A stretch of DNA of 64,000 bases from Enoplolaimus lenunculus (taxonomy: Eukaryota > Nematoda > Enoplea > Enoplida > Thoracostomopsidae): assembly GCA_030248215.1 (NCBI GenBank), contig JASANG010001128.1, positions 124,001-188,000 on the forward strand, written 5' to 3'. The translations under genes and the position numbers were made by a program. The stretch's first letter is position 1. Each line of letters starts with the position of its first letter. Of this stretch, positions 21,396 to 33,673 are shown in pieces. The notes beneath the pieces were generated by a model that did no database searches, was not told the origin of the DNA, and was given only the letters and a program-made list of their open reading frames with translations.

Positions 21396-21725
21396 GACTT
21401 GTTCCGGTATCTATTCGATACATCGGCTAAATGGTCTAAACTCGTTCGATGTTTAGAACATTCATTGATTCCATTGTAAAAATATGGACACCAATCCGTG
21501 ATCCCTCGGTCTATCTGATATCGGTAGCAAAATTCAAGTTACCCCCTCTCTCTGTGCCTTTCAAGTTTTACCCTCAGGGTCCCTAAAAATATTGCCTCAA
21601 ACGTCGCCGCATACAAACAAAAGGTTGATTTTAGCAAAAAAATGTAAATTTTAAAAATTTTACGACGTTTTGTGAATGCGAAATTTTCGTAACTTCATCA
21701 GTCTGCAATTTTATGAAACTGAGGT

Positions 21726-21906
21726 AGGCCCGTGCTACTTTAAGGGGCGTCCAGGTTTATGGTGGGTCTGTAAAAGAGTAGGTTTAGATTCGAGAACACA
21801 TTTTTTTGCTTAGGCTTAGGCTTAGGAACACATTTTAGTAATGCTTAGGCTTCAGGGTTAGGAATACGCTTAATTTACTGTTACGCCCCTTAAAGTTACA
21901 TTGGCC
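21726..21906 (+). mobile_element. Family B2 MITE with exact 8-bp target duplication
   Basis: ACTGAGGT occurs at 21718-21725 and again at 21907-21914. The element begins AGGCCCGTGCTACTTTAAGG and ends CCCCTTAAAGTTACATTGGCC-like text. The interior carries four TTAGGC words. The 8-bp duplication groups B2 with families A and B. Confidence 0.85.
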
Positions 21907-22114
21907 ACTGAGGTTATAAACTTGTACTGAGACTGCGATGCAAGCAACGTACTGTTTAACGTTTTGGACGGCTGAGGCCGAAACGAACGAAATCAGGATG
22001 ACAGACACAATAGCCACCAGAATATTCGGCCGGGGTGCGCAGGTTGAGCTTAAGTTATATAGAATGACAGTGTCACGCCGTTGGGTAATATTTTTGGCTT
22101 TTCATGACTACATA

Positions 22115-22279
22115 CAGGGCCGGAGTAGGCTAGGGTGGCGTCCCATAAAATTCCAGGGTGGTGGTTTCTTGCGATGATCAAAATATTTTTCAAATATTTT
22201 GTTTAAAGTCTTATTAGGGTGGGGGCCTTTTGGGGTGGACCCCCGTAAATAGCGGTGGAAGGTAACTGCTCCGGCCCTG
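22115..22279 (+). mobile_element. Family H MITE
   Basis: CAGGGCCGGAGTAGGCTAGG at the left and AACTGCTCCGGCCCTG at the right form a 14-bp inverted repeat of a hAT-like type. The core GCGATGATCAAAATATTTTT recurs in the copies at 42.7 and 56.5 kb. Confidence 0.75.
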
Positions 22280-23364
22280 CATGCATATTTAAAAATTACT
22301 TCGATATCCAGAGGGAAAGGCTGGATCAGCGGCACCCTTTCCTTTACATTGGAATCACCTGTAATTGCAGGCGCCCTGTCTGCAAGCCGAGTAGTAAAAT
22401 TTGACTCAAACTTATACAGACAGCATTGTTCAAAGTTGTAGTTCATTTTGCTTTGTGCAAAAATCATTTTTGAATTTAAATTTATCAGAAAAATTGTATT
22501 TTCAGTCTATTTACTGTACGATGTGCGTCGGCAGTAAATTCGACGGTCGCGAGGCAGGGTCGCTTCGGTTTATTTTCCACCCAGCTCGCATTCGATGAGA
22601 AATAATTGGATTTTGAAAATATTTGCATATTTCAGCTTTTCATAACTTTCAATACAAAGACGTCCGCAGGAAATTATATATGACGGGCACCGAATAATCT
22701 TGGGGCGGGGGGGGGGGGGTCCTTGTTGAAATTTTTAAGAAAACTCGGAATGGATCGAAAAATCTATCACAATGTCTGGCCGAGTCTATTTGGGGAGCGC
22801 TAGCTGAATTTGGCGAGCGTGGCCCTGAATCTCCCCGTGGGGCCTTTGTGTTTTAAAGCTACAAAATTTTTGGAATATTACTTTATACCAAGAGTGGATG
22901 ATGCATACTAACAAGAATATGCAACTGGGTACATTCTGTGTAGAAAACAATGTATCCGGCACGTGTTGCGTTTTTACCCAACCCCCTTTATTTAGAGGGA
23001 AGGTACAACCTGTGCGAACCATGATACTTTACGTATGCGGTGTCAAACACGCTCCTGTTGCAGTTTAATTTACGGTTATTGCATGTGACAGCGATTCCCG
23101 TCTAAACAAGGGAGGGTCGGCCAAAAACGCAACGCCCGGTGGTACATTGTGTTCCATGCGAAATCCAAAGGGTTGCACACTCTTGTATCATGCACTCTTG
23201 TTTACACGCAGGTTAACGTGAGCAGGTGATCTGAAATGCAGAGTTTAAGTTATTAATTATTATGGTTGCCAAAATTATATTGAAGATAGCTGATTGCTTG
23301 TTACCTTTATGTTCAAATCGCTTTGGGCACAGTGTGAAGTTATGTGAAATAATTTGTAACATCA
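22280..23364. other. Intron stretch, nothing recognised
   Basis: There are poly-G runs at about 22704 and 23107 and no terminal repeats or coding signal that I can support. Confidence 0.4.
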
Positions 23365-23705
23365 GCCCATGTAAAGATCAGCGGCGGAACGTTTTTCTGT
23401 GGGACTGCAATAGAGTATGCTAACGTTCTTTCGACTATTTTTCTTGTTCAGACTACGGCTTAGGTATAAGCTTATTTTTAAGTTTAGGCTAAGGCTTAGG
23501 TTTAAGCTCATTTTTACGCTTAGGCTTAGGTATAACCTTATTTCTAAGTTTAGGCTAAGGCTTAGGTTTAAGCTCATTCTTACGCTTAGGCTTAGGTATA
23601 ACCTTATTTCTAAGTTTAGGCTTAGGCTTAAGCGTACGCTCATTCTTACAATAGGCTTAGGCATATGCTTATACTTCTGTAACGACCCTGTCCTATACAT
23701 TGACC
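23365..23705 (+). mobile_element. Family B MITE, expanded interior
   Basis: Starts GCCCATGTAAAGATCAGCGG and ends CGACCCTGTCCTATACATTG with ACC. The interior repeats a phrase of about 60 bp, TAAGCTCATTTTTACGCTTA and GGCTTAGGTATAACCTTATT, so the copy is about 340 bp rather than about 200 bp. Confidence 0.75.
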
Positions 23706-23874
23706 GTATGTTCTATGTGAAATGCAGGTACGTCTCTAGAGGGTTTCAGGGCTCCCGTATTCTTGAAATATTTCACCCTTTTGTGAGTTATATACCGGTA
23801 TTTAATTCGTTGAAAATTTCCGAATGTCAATTATTAGTCCCCTGCGCCTGGGAATACGGACCAACAAGCCTGTA

Positions 23875-24031
23875 GCCAGCTCAACTTACCGTAGGGCTGC
23901 AATATGATTCAGAAGGCGCATACAAGTATTTTCGATGACTTTCAAGCAAGGTTGAAAACTTTCTAAGGCGGATGCAAAACTATTGCATGAGATAGGCTGA
24001 GCACCCTGACACCCCTCTGGCTACGGGACCG
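23875..24031 (+). mobile_element. Family A MITE
   Basis: CAAGCCTGTAGCCAGCTCAA at the left, CTCTGGCTACGGGACCG at the right, core TTTTCGATGACTTTCAAGCA. No target duplication is clear. Confidence 0.7.
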
Positions 24032-24927
24032 CGTCGCCTATATAACACGCTGATATCCAAGTTTGGTTCTATCAAATTTGAAACCAGAACCAAATGACAA
24101 GTTTGTAGCTGTTATAACATTTACTTACTCATGCCAAAGTAATAAATTTTTTACCTGGTGTGTAATATTTATTGAACCATTTTGAGCCACGGCAGGAAGG
24201 ACATTCCTGCGTCACCCTGCGGCAAAGTTTGACAAACCAAATGGCTTCGGCTGTGATTGTAGTAAATGAAGCGTATAATACCGCATGGCGACATAGCTAA
24301 TAATCTATGACAAATTATTTAGAATATCGAATATATTTTATTCACGCTAGCTTTGTTAGACTGTGAAGTCTTCGACTAGTGACAGGGTTTGTAATCAGCA
24401 GCGTAACCATGATTTCATTTCGGCAGTACACAGATAACTTCCTGATTTAAAAGGTTACTGCTAGCAAACTAGCAAGAATATTTTTTCGACTGTAGGATAG
24501 AAGATTCTTCGATTACCGTCCCGAGCCGGCTGTTTGTCCAAAAATGGCCAGATTTCCAAAATTTTGAGCATATTTGGGCTTTCCATGCCCTCCCCGTAGC
24601 AGCGTCTGCCTAAATTGGAATTTTTGAAACACCCAAAGAAAAGTTTTGACAAAAATACACAAATTCTGTGTAATTAGCTTGCGAAACTGAGTCGAATTAA
24701 TTTTTTTGTCCATCAGACGATTGGCTAACGAGTTACAGTTAGATATCTGATTTGGCGTCGTCCCACTTGGTTGGCAGCGTGCCAAATCACTTATTTTACC
24801 ATGAGGACCTTGGGTTCTTAAAAGTAGAATTTTTGAAAAATTTCAATTTAGGCGTGGAATGATCACGCGAGGCCATGAAAAGCTCGAATTTATCCAAATT
24901 GCAGAAACCCGGCCACTGTTTAAAAAC

Positions 24928-25262
24928 TTAAAGTTAAATTATAGCTTAACTAAACTTGAATATTAGTTTAAAGTAAAACTTAAATGGCTGGACGGACGAA
25001 CTAAACTACAATTTTAAAGTTTACTTAAACTGTTTTTAAGTTTAACACGAGTTTAAGTAAACTTATTTTTAGTTTAAGTGACAAGTGCAGCACAGAAATT
25101 ATGTGAATCTAAGAGTTCATTAAGTTTAGCTTAAACTGAAAATAAGTAGTATTTTAAATGAGTTTTAACGTAAACCTACCAGTTAGTTTAGTTATTCTAG
25201 AAAGTTAGTTTAATATTGCTGGATTACCTTAAGCTTAAATCAAGTTAGTTGAAGGTTTTAAA
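24928..25262 (+). mobile_element. Family F repeat
   Basis: AGTTTAAGT-type words repeat in both orientations, with the landmarks AAATGGCTGGACGGACGAAC and AGTGCAGCACAGAAATTATG. Copies at 41.2 kb (same orientation), 48.96 and 63.05 kb (reversed) share the full order. Confidence 0.7.
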
Positions 25263-26340
25263 GAGCATTTTTACGCAAATGCCGACTGGGAGCATAGCCA
25301 CAAAAACCTAGTCTGCTATATTTAAGCATCCAGCTGGTCCGTTCTGTTCCATTTCCAAATTTCAAAGAACAACTTGGATTGCTATCCTGAATCTGTACAA
25401 CCTTAAGACGCGATCCTTAAAATAACTCTTTTTCTCGCGGACGTCAACGTTTCAGCGTTTTTAAATTTAAAATTTGTCGAACAACTTTAAGTTCATAGGA
25501 ATATTTTATAATATATTTAAATCTTAAACTCCTGTCTACCATATAAACGGGCTGTATTTTCGTACTTTTTGTTCGAAACGTTTTCGTATTTTGAAAATAT
25601 TTAAGTATAGAAACAAACAAAAAGCAAGTCAACTTTGAAATAAAGAAGAATATAAACAGAATCGTTGCTAGAATTTCATTGTAGACGGGTATAACTTAAA
25701 GTACATCTTTTTGGCGAACAAACGTAGAAAATTAGTTTTCGTCAAGATAGCAGTAGGTCAAAGCCTGTAAAACAATCTATTTCTGACATACCTCCTGTAA
25801 TTTTGAACGTCATACGTTGTAGCCCAAGCCGTACAGTGACCATCAATCAGAAAACACGCAGCTTTATGAGACATAATTCCGCCTTACGCCGCTAACTGGG
25901 ATTTTTCACACAGACGATGCAACGCAGCTGTACAATACTAACGTGTTGGACGTCTGTTACTAGCGCTAGTCAATCTAGCGTTGACGGATCCAATGGATGG
26001 TGTGGGCATCCACTCCATGGTCCCGTCAACAATTATTGCCGTAAACCAAAATGTTGTACGTATCTTTAAGATTTATTGCACAAATTGCGTTTAACTTCTC
26101 GCTCTCTTCGTTCTCGAAAGTATTTTCACAATTATATATCGTGTGTCCCCCCCAGTCTCTACACGGATCCTCAACGTGTCCTATTGTCTAAAATTTGACT
26201 CAATATTTTTCAACGTATGTACACGTGTACTGAGTTTTAAATTGCCGTATTCTGAGTTTAGCGAAAAAAAGTTTTCAAGTCTTCATTTTCTAAGTCGAAA
26301 ACTTAAATTTGAATTTTCGTCAAATCTTTTTTCTACCATG
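25263..26340. other. Intron stretch with a family K fragment
   Basis: At 25817-25895 the words GTAGCCCAAGCCGTA, CAATCAGAAAACACGC and GACATAATTCCGCC match the surroundings of the family K copy at 15.6 kb. Nothing else in this stretch is recognised. Confidence 0.4.
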
Positions 26341-26347
26341 TACTCGG

Positions 26348-26496
26348 CAGGCCTGTAGCCAACTCACCTTGCCGGGGGGGGGGGGCTAAAAACGGTTCAG
26401 GAACGGCATACAACGGTTTTCGATGACTTACAAGCAAGGTTGAAATTTTTCTGAGAGGTGCAAAATGCTTCCAGGGCCCCTCTGGATATGGAGCCG
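26348..26496 (+). mobile_element. Family A MITE
   Basis: CAGGCCTGTAGCCAACTCAC at the left and CCTCTGGATATGGAGCC at the right, core GATGACTTACAAGCAAGG. The flanks do not match. Confidence 0.7.
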
Positions 26497-27014
26497 GCAT
26501 CCAAAGAGTTGGTTTTAAGGTGCAATTTTCGTAGGATTAAGCTGGCCATTATAAACCTGCAGCACCCAGTGTCTTGTGGACCAACTGGTATTCGGGTCAT
26601 TCAACAAAATGTAAAAATCTTGGATATTATTTTTTGACCCAGTCAGAAGTGATCTGGTTGATATCAAAATGCCATGGCCCGTTTTTAGGTACGAGTCCAG
26701 CTCTGAACCAATGAGCGTTGCTGTGGAACTTTGTGTATTATCTTCTACTACGAAAATATCTTGTACCTGTACATTCTGTCTATAATTAAAATTTAAGCCT
26801 AATCCTAAGCGTATAAGTGCGCCGCAAGTTGAGTCAAGTTTTGTGAAACGACAAAACCCATAAATCACCAGTTAGCAATACGTTTTCAAACTGTTTCCGT
26901 CCGGAAAAAAACGGTGCCCACAGACAACCATCATAAAATCTTTCGTCATTTCCGGTACCGGTCCCGGTCTTCCCAAAATGTCTCAATCCGCCTGCTGTTT
27001 GATAGACCCAAAAG

Positions 27015-27232
27015 GGCCAATGTTAGTTTTAGGGGCGTAACAGTAGATTAAGCGTATTCGTAAGCCTAAGCCTAAGCGTTGCCAAAATGTGTTCTTGAGC
27101 CTAAGTCTAAGCCTAAGCGTAAGAAAAAAAGTTCCTAAGCCTATGCCTAAGCAAAAAACGTAATCTAGAATCTAAGCCTACTCTTTTATAGACCCACCAG
27201 AAACCTGGACGTCCCATAAAGTAACATGGGCC
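27015..27232 (-). mobile_element. Family B2 MITE, reverse copy
   Basis: GGCCAATGTTAGTTTTAGGG at the left and CATAAAGTAACATGGGCC at the right. The interior is GCCTAAGCCTAAGCG-type text with AATCTAGAATCTAAGCC, the reverse of the copy at 21.73 kb. Confidence 0.75.
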
Positions 27233-27653
27233 GACAAAAGAAACAACCCATTAATTTTGACCAGGACGGCGCCATCGAAAATAATGTTTCAAAAAGTTAC
27301 ACATTTTACGTTGTGCGTACTGTGTAAGACTGCAACTTAATACAATTGCAACTAATTGCATAGTTTTCTTTATGACCGCGCCGTTCGTGGATCCGACGGG
27401 GGCACTCAAGCCTACTCCCCCTTAACTGGGTTCAAATTGTATAAAATTTTGTTGTAAATATTTATTCAACACAAAAACTTTGTTGTTTGGCTTCTCGATC
27501 GCTTCGCTCGCGAGTTTTTTTCACTATTATATATCAAAACGACGTGACTGTCGCAAATTTCTGGGTCCGACATTTGCATGCGAACGGGATGAAGATTATT
27601 AGAAATTTTTGAAAAAATACACTATGCAATTTGTAGTCATGAACGTGTATTTA

Positions 27654-27683
27654 ATGTTATTATTATTATTACTATTATTATTA
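27654..27683. repeat. (TTA)n microsatellite
   Basis: About nine TTA-like triplets with one interruption. Confidence 0.85.
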
Positions 27684-27726
27684 TGTTTTTTGTTGTTTTA
27701 TCGTATAGCGACAATCATGACCGCAA

Positions 27727-27982
27727 TCTGAATGGGACCCAGTGCCGGAGCAGACAGGGGAGGTGCCTGCCCCCAATCTTCAGGGTGAGGCCCCCAATCT
27801 CGCGAGCGAAACGAGCAGAAGCCAGACACATTTTAAAAATTCAGCGGTTTAGTTTCAACCAACTGGCTAGGGTGCAGGACTATATTTCAGTTGGTTGTGC
27901 CGATTAAAATGAATCAATTAAGGTCAATTATCAAAGTTGGCAAAGCGGGCTATGGGGGGTGGCTGCGCCGGCCCTGATGTGA
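27727..27982 (+). mobile_element. Family H-like element, possibly with an insertion
   Basis: CAGTGCCGGAGCAGACAGGG at the left and GGCTGCGCCGGCCCTG at the right are inverted and resemble family H ends. The centre differs and contains TCGCGAGCGAAACGAGCAGA, a dispersed word also seen at 33.1, 38.6 and 42.9 kb. Confidence 0.5.
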
Positions 27983-28489
27983 CCGACGAGGAAGAACGGT
28001 GGGTCGAGCCGGACTATTCTGTCCCCACCGAAATTTGTTTCAAATTACGTTTTCTTTATTACTAAAAATACCACGTTTTACGGATCCACAGCCGCATTCT
28101 GCAGATTATACTTTGCGTTAATCTTGACAATGTTTTTGTTGCTATGTCATATAATTGCAATTATGTCCTTAGTATTGTAATTATTGGTGGGGGGGGGTTG
28201 GGAGCTCCATCCGCTACAAATTAATTTTTTATTTTATTTTCTAGGTCTTTTAAATTTTAGCCGATCTATCTTTGAGTAAACTTATAATTAATATATTTTA
28301 TTATTTATACTAAGATTGCAATTATGTAAGAATTTTTTTGAGTTTAAGCGATGGTATAATTTTTGAGGTCAGAATAGGTGTATTGCGTAGTTTACACGAA
28401 ATGTTTGCCATTAATTGACCGGATTGTAGCAGACGGAAAAGTTCTTGTATGGTTAGGTGATAATTAAACTTGCCTCAGCCAACGAACGG

Positions 28490-28771
28490 GCCCGTAGCCA
28501 GAGAGGCCCGGAGGAGATTCAGAGCAAAGGCACATTGGCTATATCTTACAGACGTGTAAAAATGCTCTCATACAGCGTTGTAAAATACTAAAGTACTCTA
28601 TCTACGCCTGCGTAACCAGCTGACCTTGCTAGTTGGGGCTAAACATTTTCAAGATGGGGCATACAAAGGTTTTCGATGACGTACAAGCAAGGTTGAAACC
28701 TTTCTAGTGGTGCCAAAATTCTTACTCGGGGAAGCTGAGTACTCGCGACCCATCGCTGGCTACAGACCCGG
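28490..28771 (+). mobile_element. Family A MITE with a separate end fragment before it
   Basis: GGGCCCGTAGCCAGAGAGG at 28490 is a family A end. At 28612-28771 a second copy reads GTAACCAGCTGACCTTGCTA, GATGACGTACAAGCAAGG and CGCTGGCTACAGACCCGG. Confidence 0.6.
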
Positions 28772-29121
28772 CGTCCATCTTTTTTGTTTCAGCAGTCTGA
28801 CGAATTTGTGACACACACAGAGCGTTAGTCAGTTTGGGGCCCCCGTCCCGGCTACGGACCTGGCTGGATTCAAGAGTGGGCATAAAAATATTTCTCGATC
28901 GTAGAAAAACCCATAATTGGAGGTTTATTCCGTCGTCCCGAAATACAATTCTGGCTACGATTCTGTTACTTTGCGTCGTTTTATTTGCCCTCTGTGCATT
29001 ATGAGTTTTTTGCCAGTATTATCACATTTATTACGAAATCTATTATTAATCTGTGATAAATAATGCAAGATATTTGACGTTTTAAATGCGCAAATAAAGC
29101 CGCTAGGATGGCTTGGTGTGT

Positions 29122-29123
<2 letters not shown>

Positions 29124-29196
<73 letters not shown>
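29124..29196. repeat. (TA)n microsatellite, about 36 units
   Basis: A pure TA run of about 73 bp, followed to 29375 by TTTA and TATTTA tracts. The long Tyr-Ile frames over it are not genes. Confidence 0.97.
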
Positions 29197-29200
<4 letters not shown>

Positions 29201-29792
29201 AGTTATTTATTTATATATTTATTATATATTTATGCATATATTAGCATATATATTGTTATTTATTTATTTATTTGTATTTTTGTTTGTTTATTCATTTATT
29301 TATTTATTTATTTTATTTTATTTATTTATTTATTATTTATATATTTGATATATATTTATGCATATATATATATGACAAATATCAATTATTCGTCGTAATT
29401 AGATGCAAATTAATTGTACAGCCTGTAAAATGTCATTAGAGTAAAAATAATATACGTATGCTATAACAATTAAATTTAGATTGACGCAATGATTGTGCTA
29501 TTATTGTCTTGTGATATGCCGTTCGGTACGTCTTATTCGCGTATAATACCGCACGGTACCGAAAGTATTAGGCTTCAAGCTTGCTTGAATTATTCCCACA
29601 GTATCGAGCAAAGACGTAGAATTAGCGATATTTTTTTTATTATTTTATAACCAACCTAAGTATGTTGCTTGTGAAATCAGTATTTTCCTTCGAACAAGCC
29701 AAGCACACCTGCACGTTATCCCACATAGTTACCTTGGCTAAGGTCTTCTATTTCGCAGACAGAGTCGCAATATCATGATTAATAACTGAATT

Positions 29793-30003
29793 GGCCCGTG
29801 TAAAAATCAGGGGCAGAACGTTTGTCTGTGAGACTAGAAAAGAGTAAACTTGCGCTTTAAACTAAAATTTTTTGCTTGGCTTAGGATTTAGGCTAGGTTT
29901 AGGAATAAACTCATTCTTACGCTTAGGCTTAGACTTAGGCTTAGGCTCAGGCTTAGGAATATGCTTACAATATTGCTCCGCCCTTGTTCTTTACATTGGC
30001 CCC
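29793..30003 (+). mobile_element. Family B MITE
   Basis: GGCCCGTGTAAAAATCAGGG at the left and CTTGTTCTTTACATTGGCC at the right. The interior has TAAACTCATTCTTACGCTTA and a run of TTAGGC words. Confidence 0.8.
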
Positions 30004-31250
30004 TAAATTTATCGCTAATTTTAACTAAAAGCAAACATATAGAAATGAAAAAATACACGGTCGTGGTATAATACTCAGTTTAAGCTTAGTAGAAAATATT
30101 TATTCAACATACAAATTCACATTATAAATAGGAAAAATTTAAACGTAAAAAATTTGCTATTTTAAATTTTAGTTTTTTAAAATGACAGTTTACTTTGGTG
30201 TTTATAGGAAAGGTGTTGGTAATACACAGGGTCCCGGTGTCTTTAGGTATGGACAGTTTAATTTTGAAATTTACACAATATTTGCTAATACGTGCTGGAA
30301 ATTTTTGTAAAATTTCAAAACCCAAAAAGTATCCTACGACACTGGATAATCCTGGATCCGCCTTTGGTTAGAGCTCAAATTTCCCTGGTTGTGTGACACC
30401 TTTGGGACCCGGGGCTCTTGCGAATCAGTGAGGGTACGTACCCCCTTCCGGCGAAATATATTTAGCGATTAAACGGCAGTGTCCCCCCTGGTAACTAATT
30501 TATAGTTTAGTATTTTCACAATAATTATATACATATGTAAGTATATATCTGACGTTAGTATTATGTCTCTATATGCATGGTTGTTATAGTAGGACTTTAA
30601 TCAGACCCGTAGGTGAGACATCTTTTCGGTAGGGGGCACATGTCAATATACCCCTCGCAACCGAGCTTAGCGAATGGGAAATTATTTTGATCGTTAGGGA
30701 AAAGGCAGAAAAAATTCCGAGGGTACACGCACATCCTACCGTGTGCATTTGAAAAACCCTTGAACAAGTCGATGATTTTCAGGGCTGCAAACTACGAAAG
30801 AGAGCGAGGGGGGTGGGGATTTTGCCCCACTACGGACAGCTTTGACCAGCCCTGGCCGATTTTTTTCAACTGCATTAAAATAATTTTATGTCAGGAAATG
30901 TTTTCTGGCCCCCACCCTTGGAATTCTTCTTACTCACAATTCCTTGCAAAAGGAAGCGACAGGGGCGTCGACCTTCTACGAACAGCTTAGTAAACTTCGA
31001 TTCAGCCAATGAAATTCAACGCATTTGTTGCATTTGATTGGTGCTCTACTTGTGAGCCAATTTTGATTTCCGCAGCTGCGTCAGCTCGATTGGTTGAAAA
31101 CGTACTGCTAACTGGTGATAGGTGCTAACCGTACTGGTGGTAGATGATATTACTCGTATGGGAATATGAGCCATACCTACAGGTGCCTGTAATCTGCCAA
31201 AACATAAGGCATCCAAAAACGTTTCATGGAAGCAGGGATGAGCGGTCTCG
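30004..31250. other. Intron stretch, nothing recognised
   Basis: Open frames in this stretch have no motif, no splice context and no codon pattern like the exons. Confidence 0.4.
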
Positions 31251-31261
31251 GTTAAAAACCG

Positions 31262-31665
31262 AGACAGAGGCCGCAACCGGAAGTTGACTACTGAAACCGG
31301 CCAAGAAAAGTCCCGGTGCCGGTCAATTTTTAGTCGTCAGCGAAAAAATTAAACTTTTCAAAATAAATTTTTTCTAATACTTTTTTCGTAGTTGTTTTTT
31401 TGCGTTTTTATAGTTTTTTTTGTATTTTTTCATAGCTGTTTTGTGTTTCTTCACAATATCTGCTCGTAATTATTGCGTTACTATGAAATTTCATAATTTC
31501 ACATAAAAATTTTATTCATCAGCCATCGTTTACTTTAACAATACAGTCATACATTTGCTAAATCATCGACTTCTGGTCGAGATTCAAAAAAAGCGAGTCC
31601 GAGACCGGAGACCTGGCAAATACGAAGATTTGCCGAAACCGAAACCACGACCGAGGCTCCCATAC
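31262..31665. repeat. CCGG/GACCG-rich degenerate inverted repeat
   Basis: Left words such as GGTTAAAAACCGAGACAGAG and GCAACCGGAAGTTGAC, and right words such as GAGTCCGAGACCGGAGACC and CCGAAACCGAAACCACGACC, resemble each other in inverted sense. It is similar in style to 240-640 and 49446-49863. Confidence 0.4.
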
Positions 31666-32034
31666 CTGCATGGAACAATATGTGATGATTTCGACTTTAC
31701 ATACGTAGCCAAATCTTTATACAGGGGGCCCAAAATCGAACGGTGTGACCCTCTAAAAGTCAAAAAATCTTCCACTGTTGCCCCACCTAAAAAACTATCG
31801 TCCATTCTTAGACGACGCGACCACTTTTTTTTTAAAAAATGATTATGATTGAAATTTTCTCAAGGGAAAACAATAACATGAGAAAATGAGTTTGAAATTT
31901 TGAAAAATTTTGAAATAAAAAATTCAGTTTTAATATAAAAACAATAGCGTCTCGTGATTTTTTAACTATTTTTAGTCATGAATGTTGCCTGGGCTTCAAT
32001 TTTGGAAATGGATTTTTTGTGCCCTATACAATAC

Positions 32035-32160
32035 CAGGCCTGTAGCCTACTTAACCGGTTAAAAGGGTCAAAAAGTTTTAGGAGGGGCATGTCGTTGAAA
32101 TAACAAGCTTACAAGCGGGGTTAAAACTTGTCAAAGAAGGGTGAGTTTAGAATTTGTTAA
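32035..32160 (+). mobile_element. Left part of a family A MITE
   Basis: CAGGCCTGTAGCCTACTTAA, TAGGAGGGGCATGTCGTTGA and AGCTTACAAGCGGGGTTAAA follow family A order until the copy meets the palindrome that starts at 32161. Confidence 0.6.
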
Positions 32161-32294
32161 GGGAAGCTGAACAACCCAGGCAGTCCTGCGCTGTCCGTCA
32201 CCATGCGTTACAGTGCGGTATCGTACACGAATACTCACGTACGATACCATGTGGTGCCTCACGGTGCACGACTGCCTGGGTTGTTCAGCTTCCC
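32161..32294. repeat. 134-bp palindrome with 25-bp perfect arms
   Basis: GGGAAGCTGAACAACCCAGG plus CAGTC (32161-32185) is repeated in exact inverted form at 32270-32294. A second inverted pair, GGTATCGTAC and GTACGATACC, lies inside. The first ten bases of the arm are family A sequence. The following GC-rich stretch to 32400 repeats GACGGACGG words. Confidence 0.9.
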
Positions 32295-32445
32295 TTTGTG
32301 ACGGACGGCGTAGGACGCCGGCGTACGGGTGACCAACGGTGCCGTACAAATGACGAACACCGCCGGACGGATGACGGACGGTGACGGACGGCGCCGTACG
32401 ACAATTATAGCACAATCGTTACGAACCTGGACCCATGCACCCAAA

Positions 32446-32683
32446 ATAATATTTCTGATATTTAAGAAACAATTTCTTACACTTGAGAAATATGCTTAGC
32501 AAGGTGCACTTGAAAAGTATTTCTGTTACAACAGAAATGTTTTCAAAAAACGTTCTGAAATAAAGTCTGAAAATAAACGTTTTCCAGTTATTTTTAGAAA
32601 AATTGTCTTAAATATCAGCAAGACTTTTCAGATTTGCCACAGAAAACACTTTTCTGAATAAATTCAGAAATACTTTTTTGTGT
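32446..32683 (+). mobile_element. Family N element
   Basis: AAATAATATTTCTGATATTT, GAGAAATATGCTTAGCAAGG and CTTGAAAAGTATTTCTGTTA reappear in reversed order at 40490-40702. The far end here reads CTGAATAAATTCAGAAATAC. About 240 bp, AT-rich, no coding capacity. Confidence 0.6.
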
Positions 32684-32854
32684 GTTACTTTAAAGGGCGT
32701 CCAGATTTCTGGTGGGTCCATAAAAGAGTAGGTTTAGATTCTAGATTACATTTTTTGCTTAGGCTTAGGAACACATTTTTGCAACGCTTAAGTTTAGGCT
32801 CAGGCTTAGGAATACGCTTAATCTACTGTTACGCCCCAAAAAGTAACATTGGCC
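32683..32854 (+). mobile_element. Family B2 MITE, left end lost
   Basis: TGTTACTTTAAAGGGCGTCC at the left and AAAAAGTAACATTGGCC at the right, with the GTAGGTTTAGATTCTAGATT interior of the family. Confidence 0.7.
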
Positions 32855-33298
32855 CGAACCTGCATGACTGTGGTATTTAACTTGATGATGGGTTTATAAA
32901 TTTTGAACAATATGTATGGATTTTGTTTATAAATTTTCAAATTTTTTTCAAAACATTTTGTTCTATGTTTTATTCAATTTGAGGGTACTGAATGTACACA
33001 AATTTTGTATTGAAAATAAATTTTCGTACACTGGCCGATCATAAGGGGGCGCACCCAGGCTTGCAGGGCTCAAAATCAAAATTTTGCATTAAAATTTATC
33101 ACTAAAATTGCGTTTGGCTTCTTGCTTCCTTCGCTCGTGAGATTTGTTTCAGTTCCATATTGCACGCGGCCGCCCCAAAGAGAAATTTCTAGGGATCTGC
33201 CGCTGTTTTCGTTTCAAATAAGCGCCGCTGTGTTTTAGACTTCCAGGTAGTAAGGGGGATCTATTGCTTTTGACTAAACCTAAGTTTAAATCTAAGTG

Positions 33299-33454
33299 CA
33301 AGTCTAGGGGGGGCAGGGGGTGCTCAGCCACCCCTTATAAAATTTTGGCCCCCTATAAAATTTTCAACCTTGTTTGTAAGTCATTGAAAACCATTGTATG
33401 CCCCTCCTGAAAATTTTTTAGCTCCCCCAGCAAGGTGAGCTGGCTACGGGCCTA
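33299..33454 (-). mobile_element. Family A MITE, reverse copy
   Basis: The right end is AGCTGGCTACGGGCCT, the core CAACCTTGTTTGTAAGTCAT and GAAAACCATTGTATGCCCC. The left end is shortened. The copy contains CAGCAAGGTGAGCTGG, which looks like a splice donor on the gene strand. Confidence 0.75.
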
Positions 33455-33465
33455 CTAAATCTATA

Positions 33466-33673
33466 CTGCAAAAAAATGGTGAGTCAAATTTACTCTCTCC
33501 GAAATAGGCTCTATGGGACTACACAAAGTGATTGAAATTCGACTCCGCCAGAGTCAAATTTGACACATTGAGTCGCACGTTTGACTCTGGCGGAGTCGAA
33601 TTTCACTCAGTTTGTGTAATCACGTAGACACGATTTCGGAGAGAGTCAATTTGACTCACAATTTTTTGTAGTG
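33466..33673. mobile_element. Family C foldback MITE
   Basis: CTGCAAAAAAATGGTGAGTC at the left pairs with GACTCACAATTTTTTGTAG at the right. Nested GACTCCGCCAGAGTC and GACTCTGGCGGAGTC units lie inside. TGAGTCA and TGACTCA sit near the two ends. Confidence 0.85.

Noticed and set aside
29108-29398. Tyr/Ile-rich frames
   Set aside because: Translation of (TA)n and (TTTA)n simple sequence.
32131-32415. Two opposed frames sharing REAEQPRQSC
   Set aside because: The shared peptide is caused by the palindrome arms, not by two related genes.
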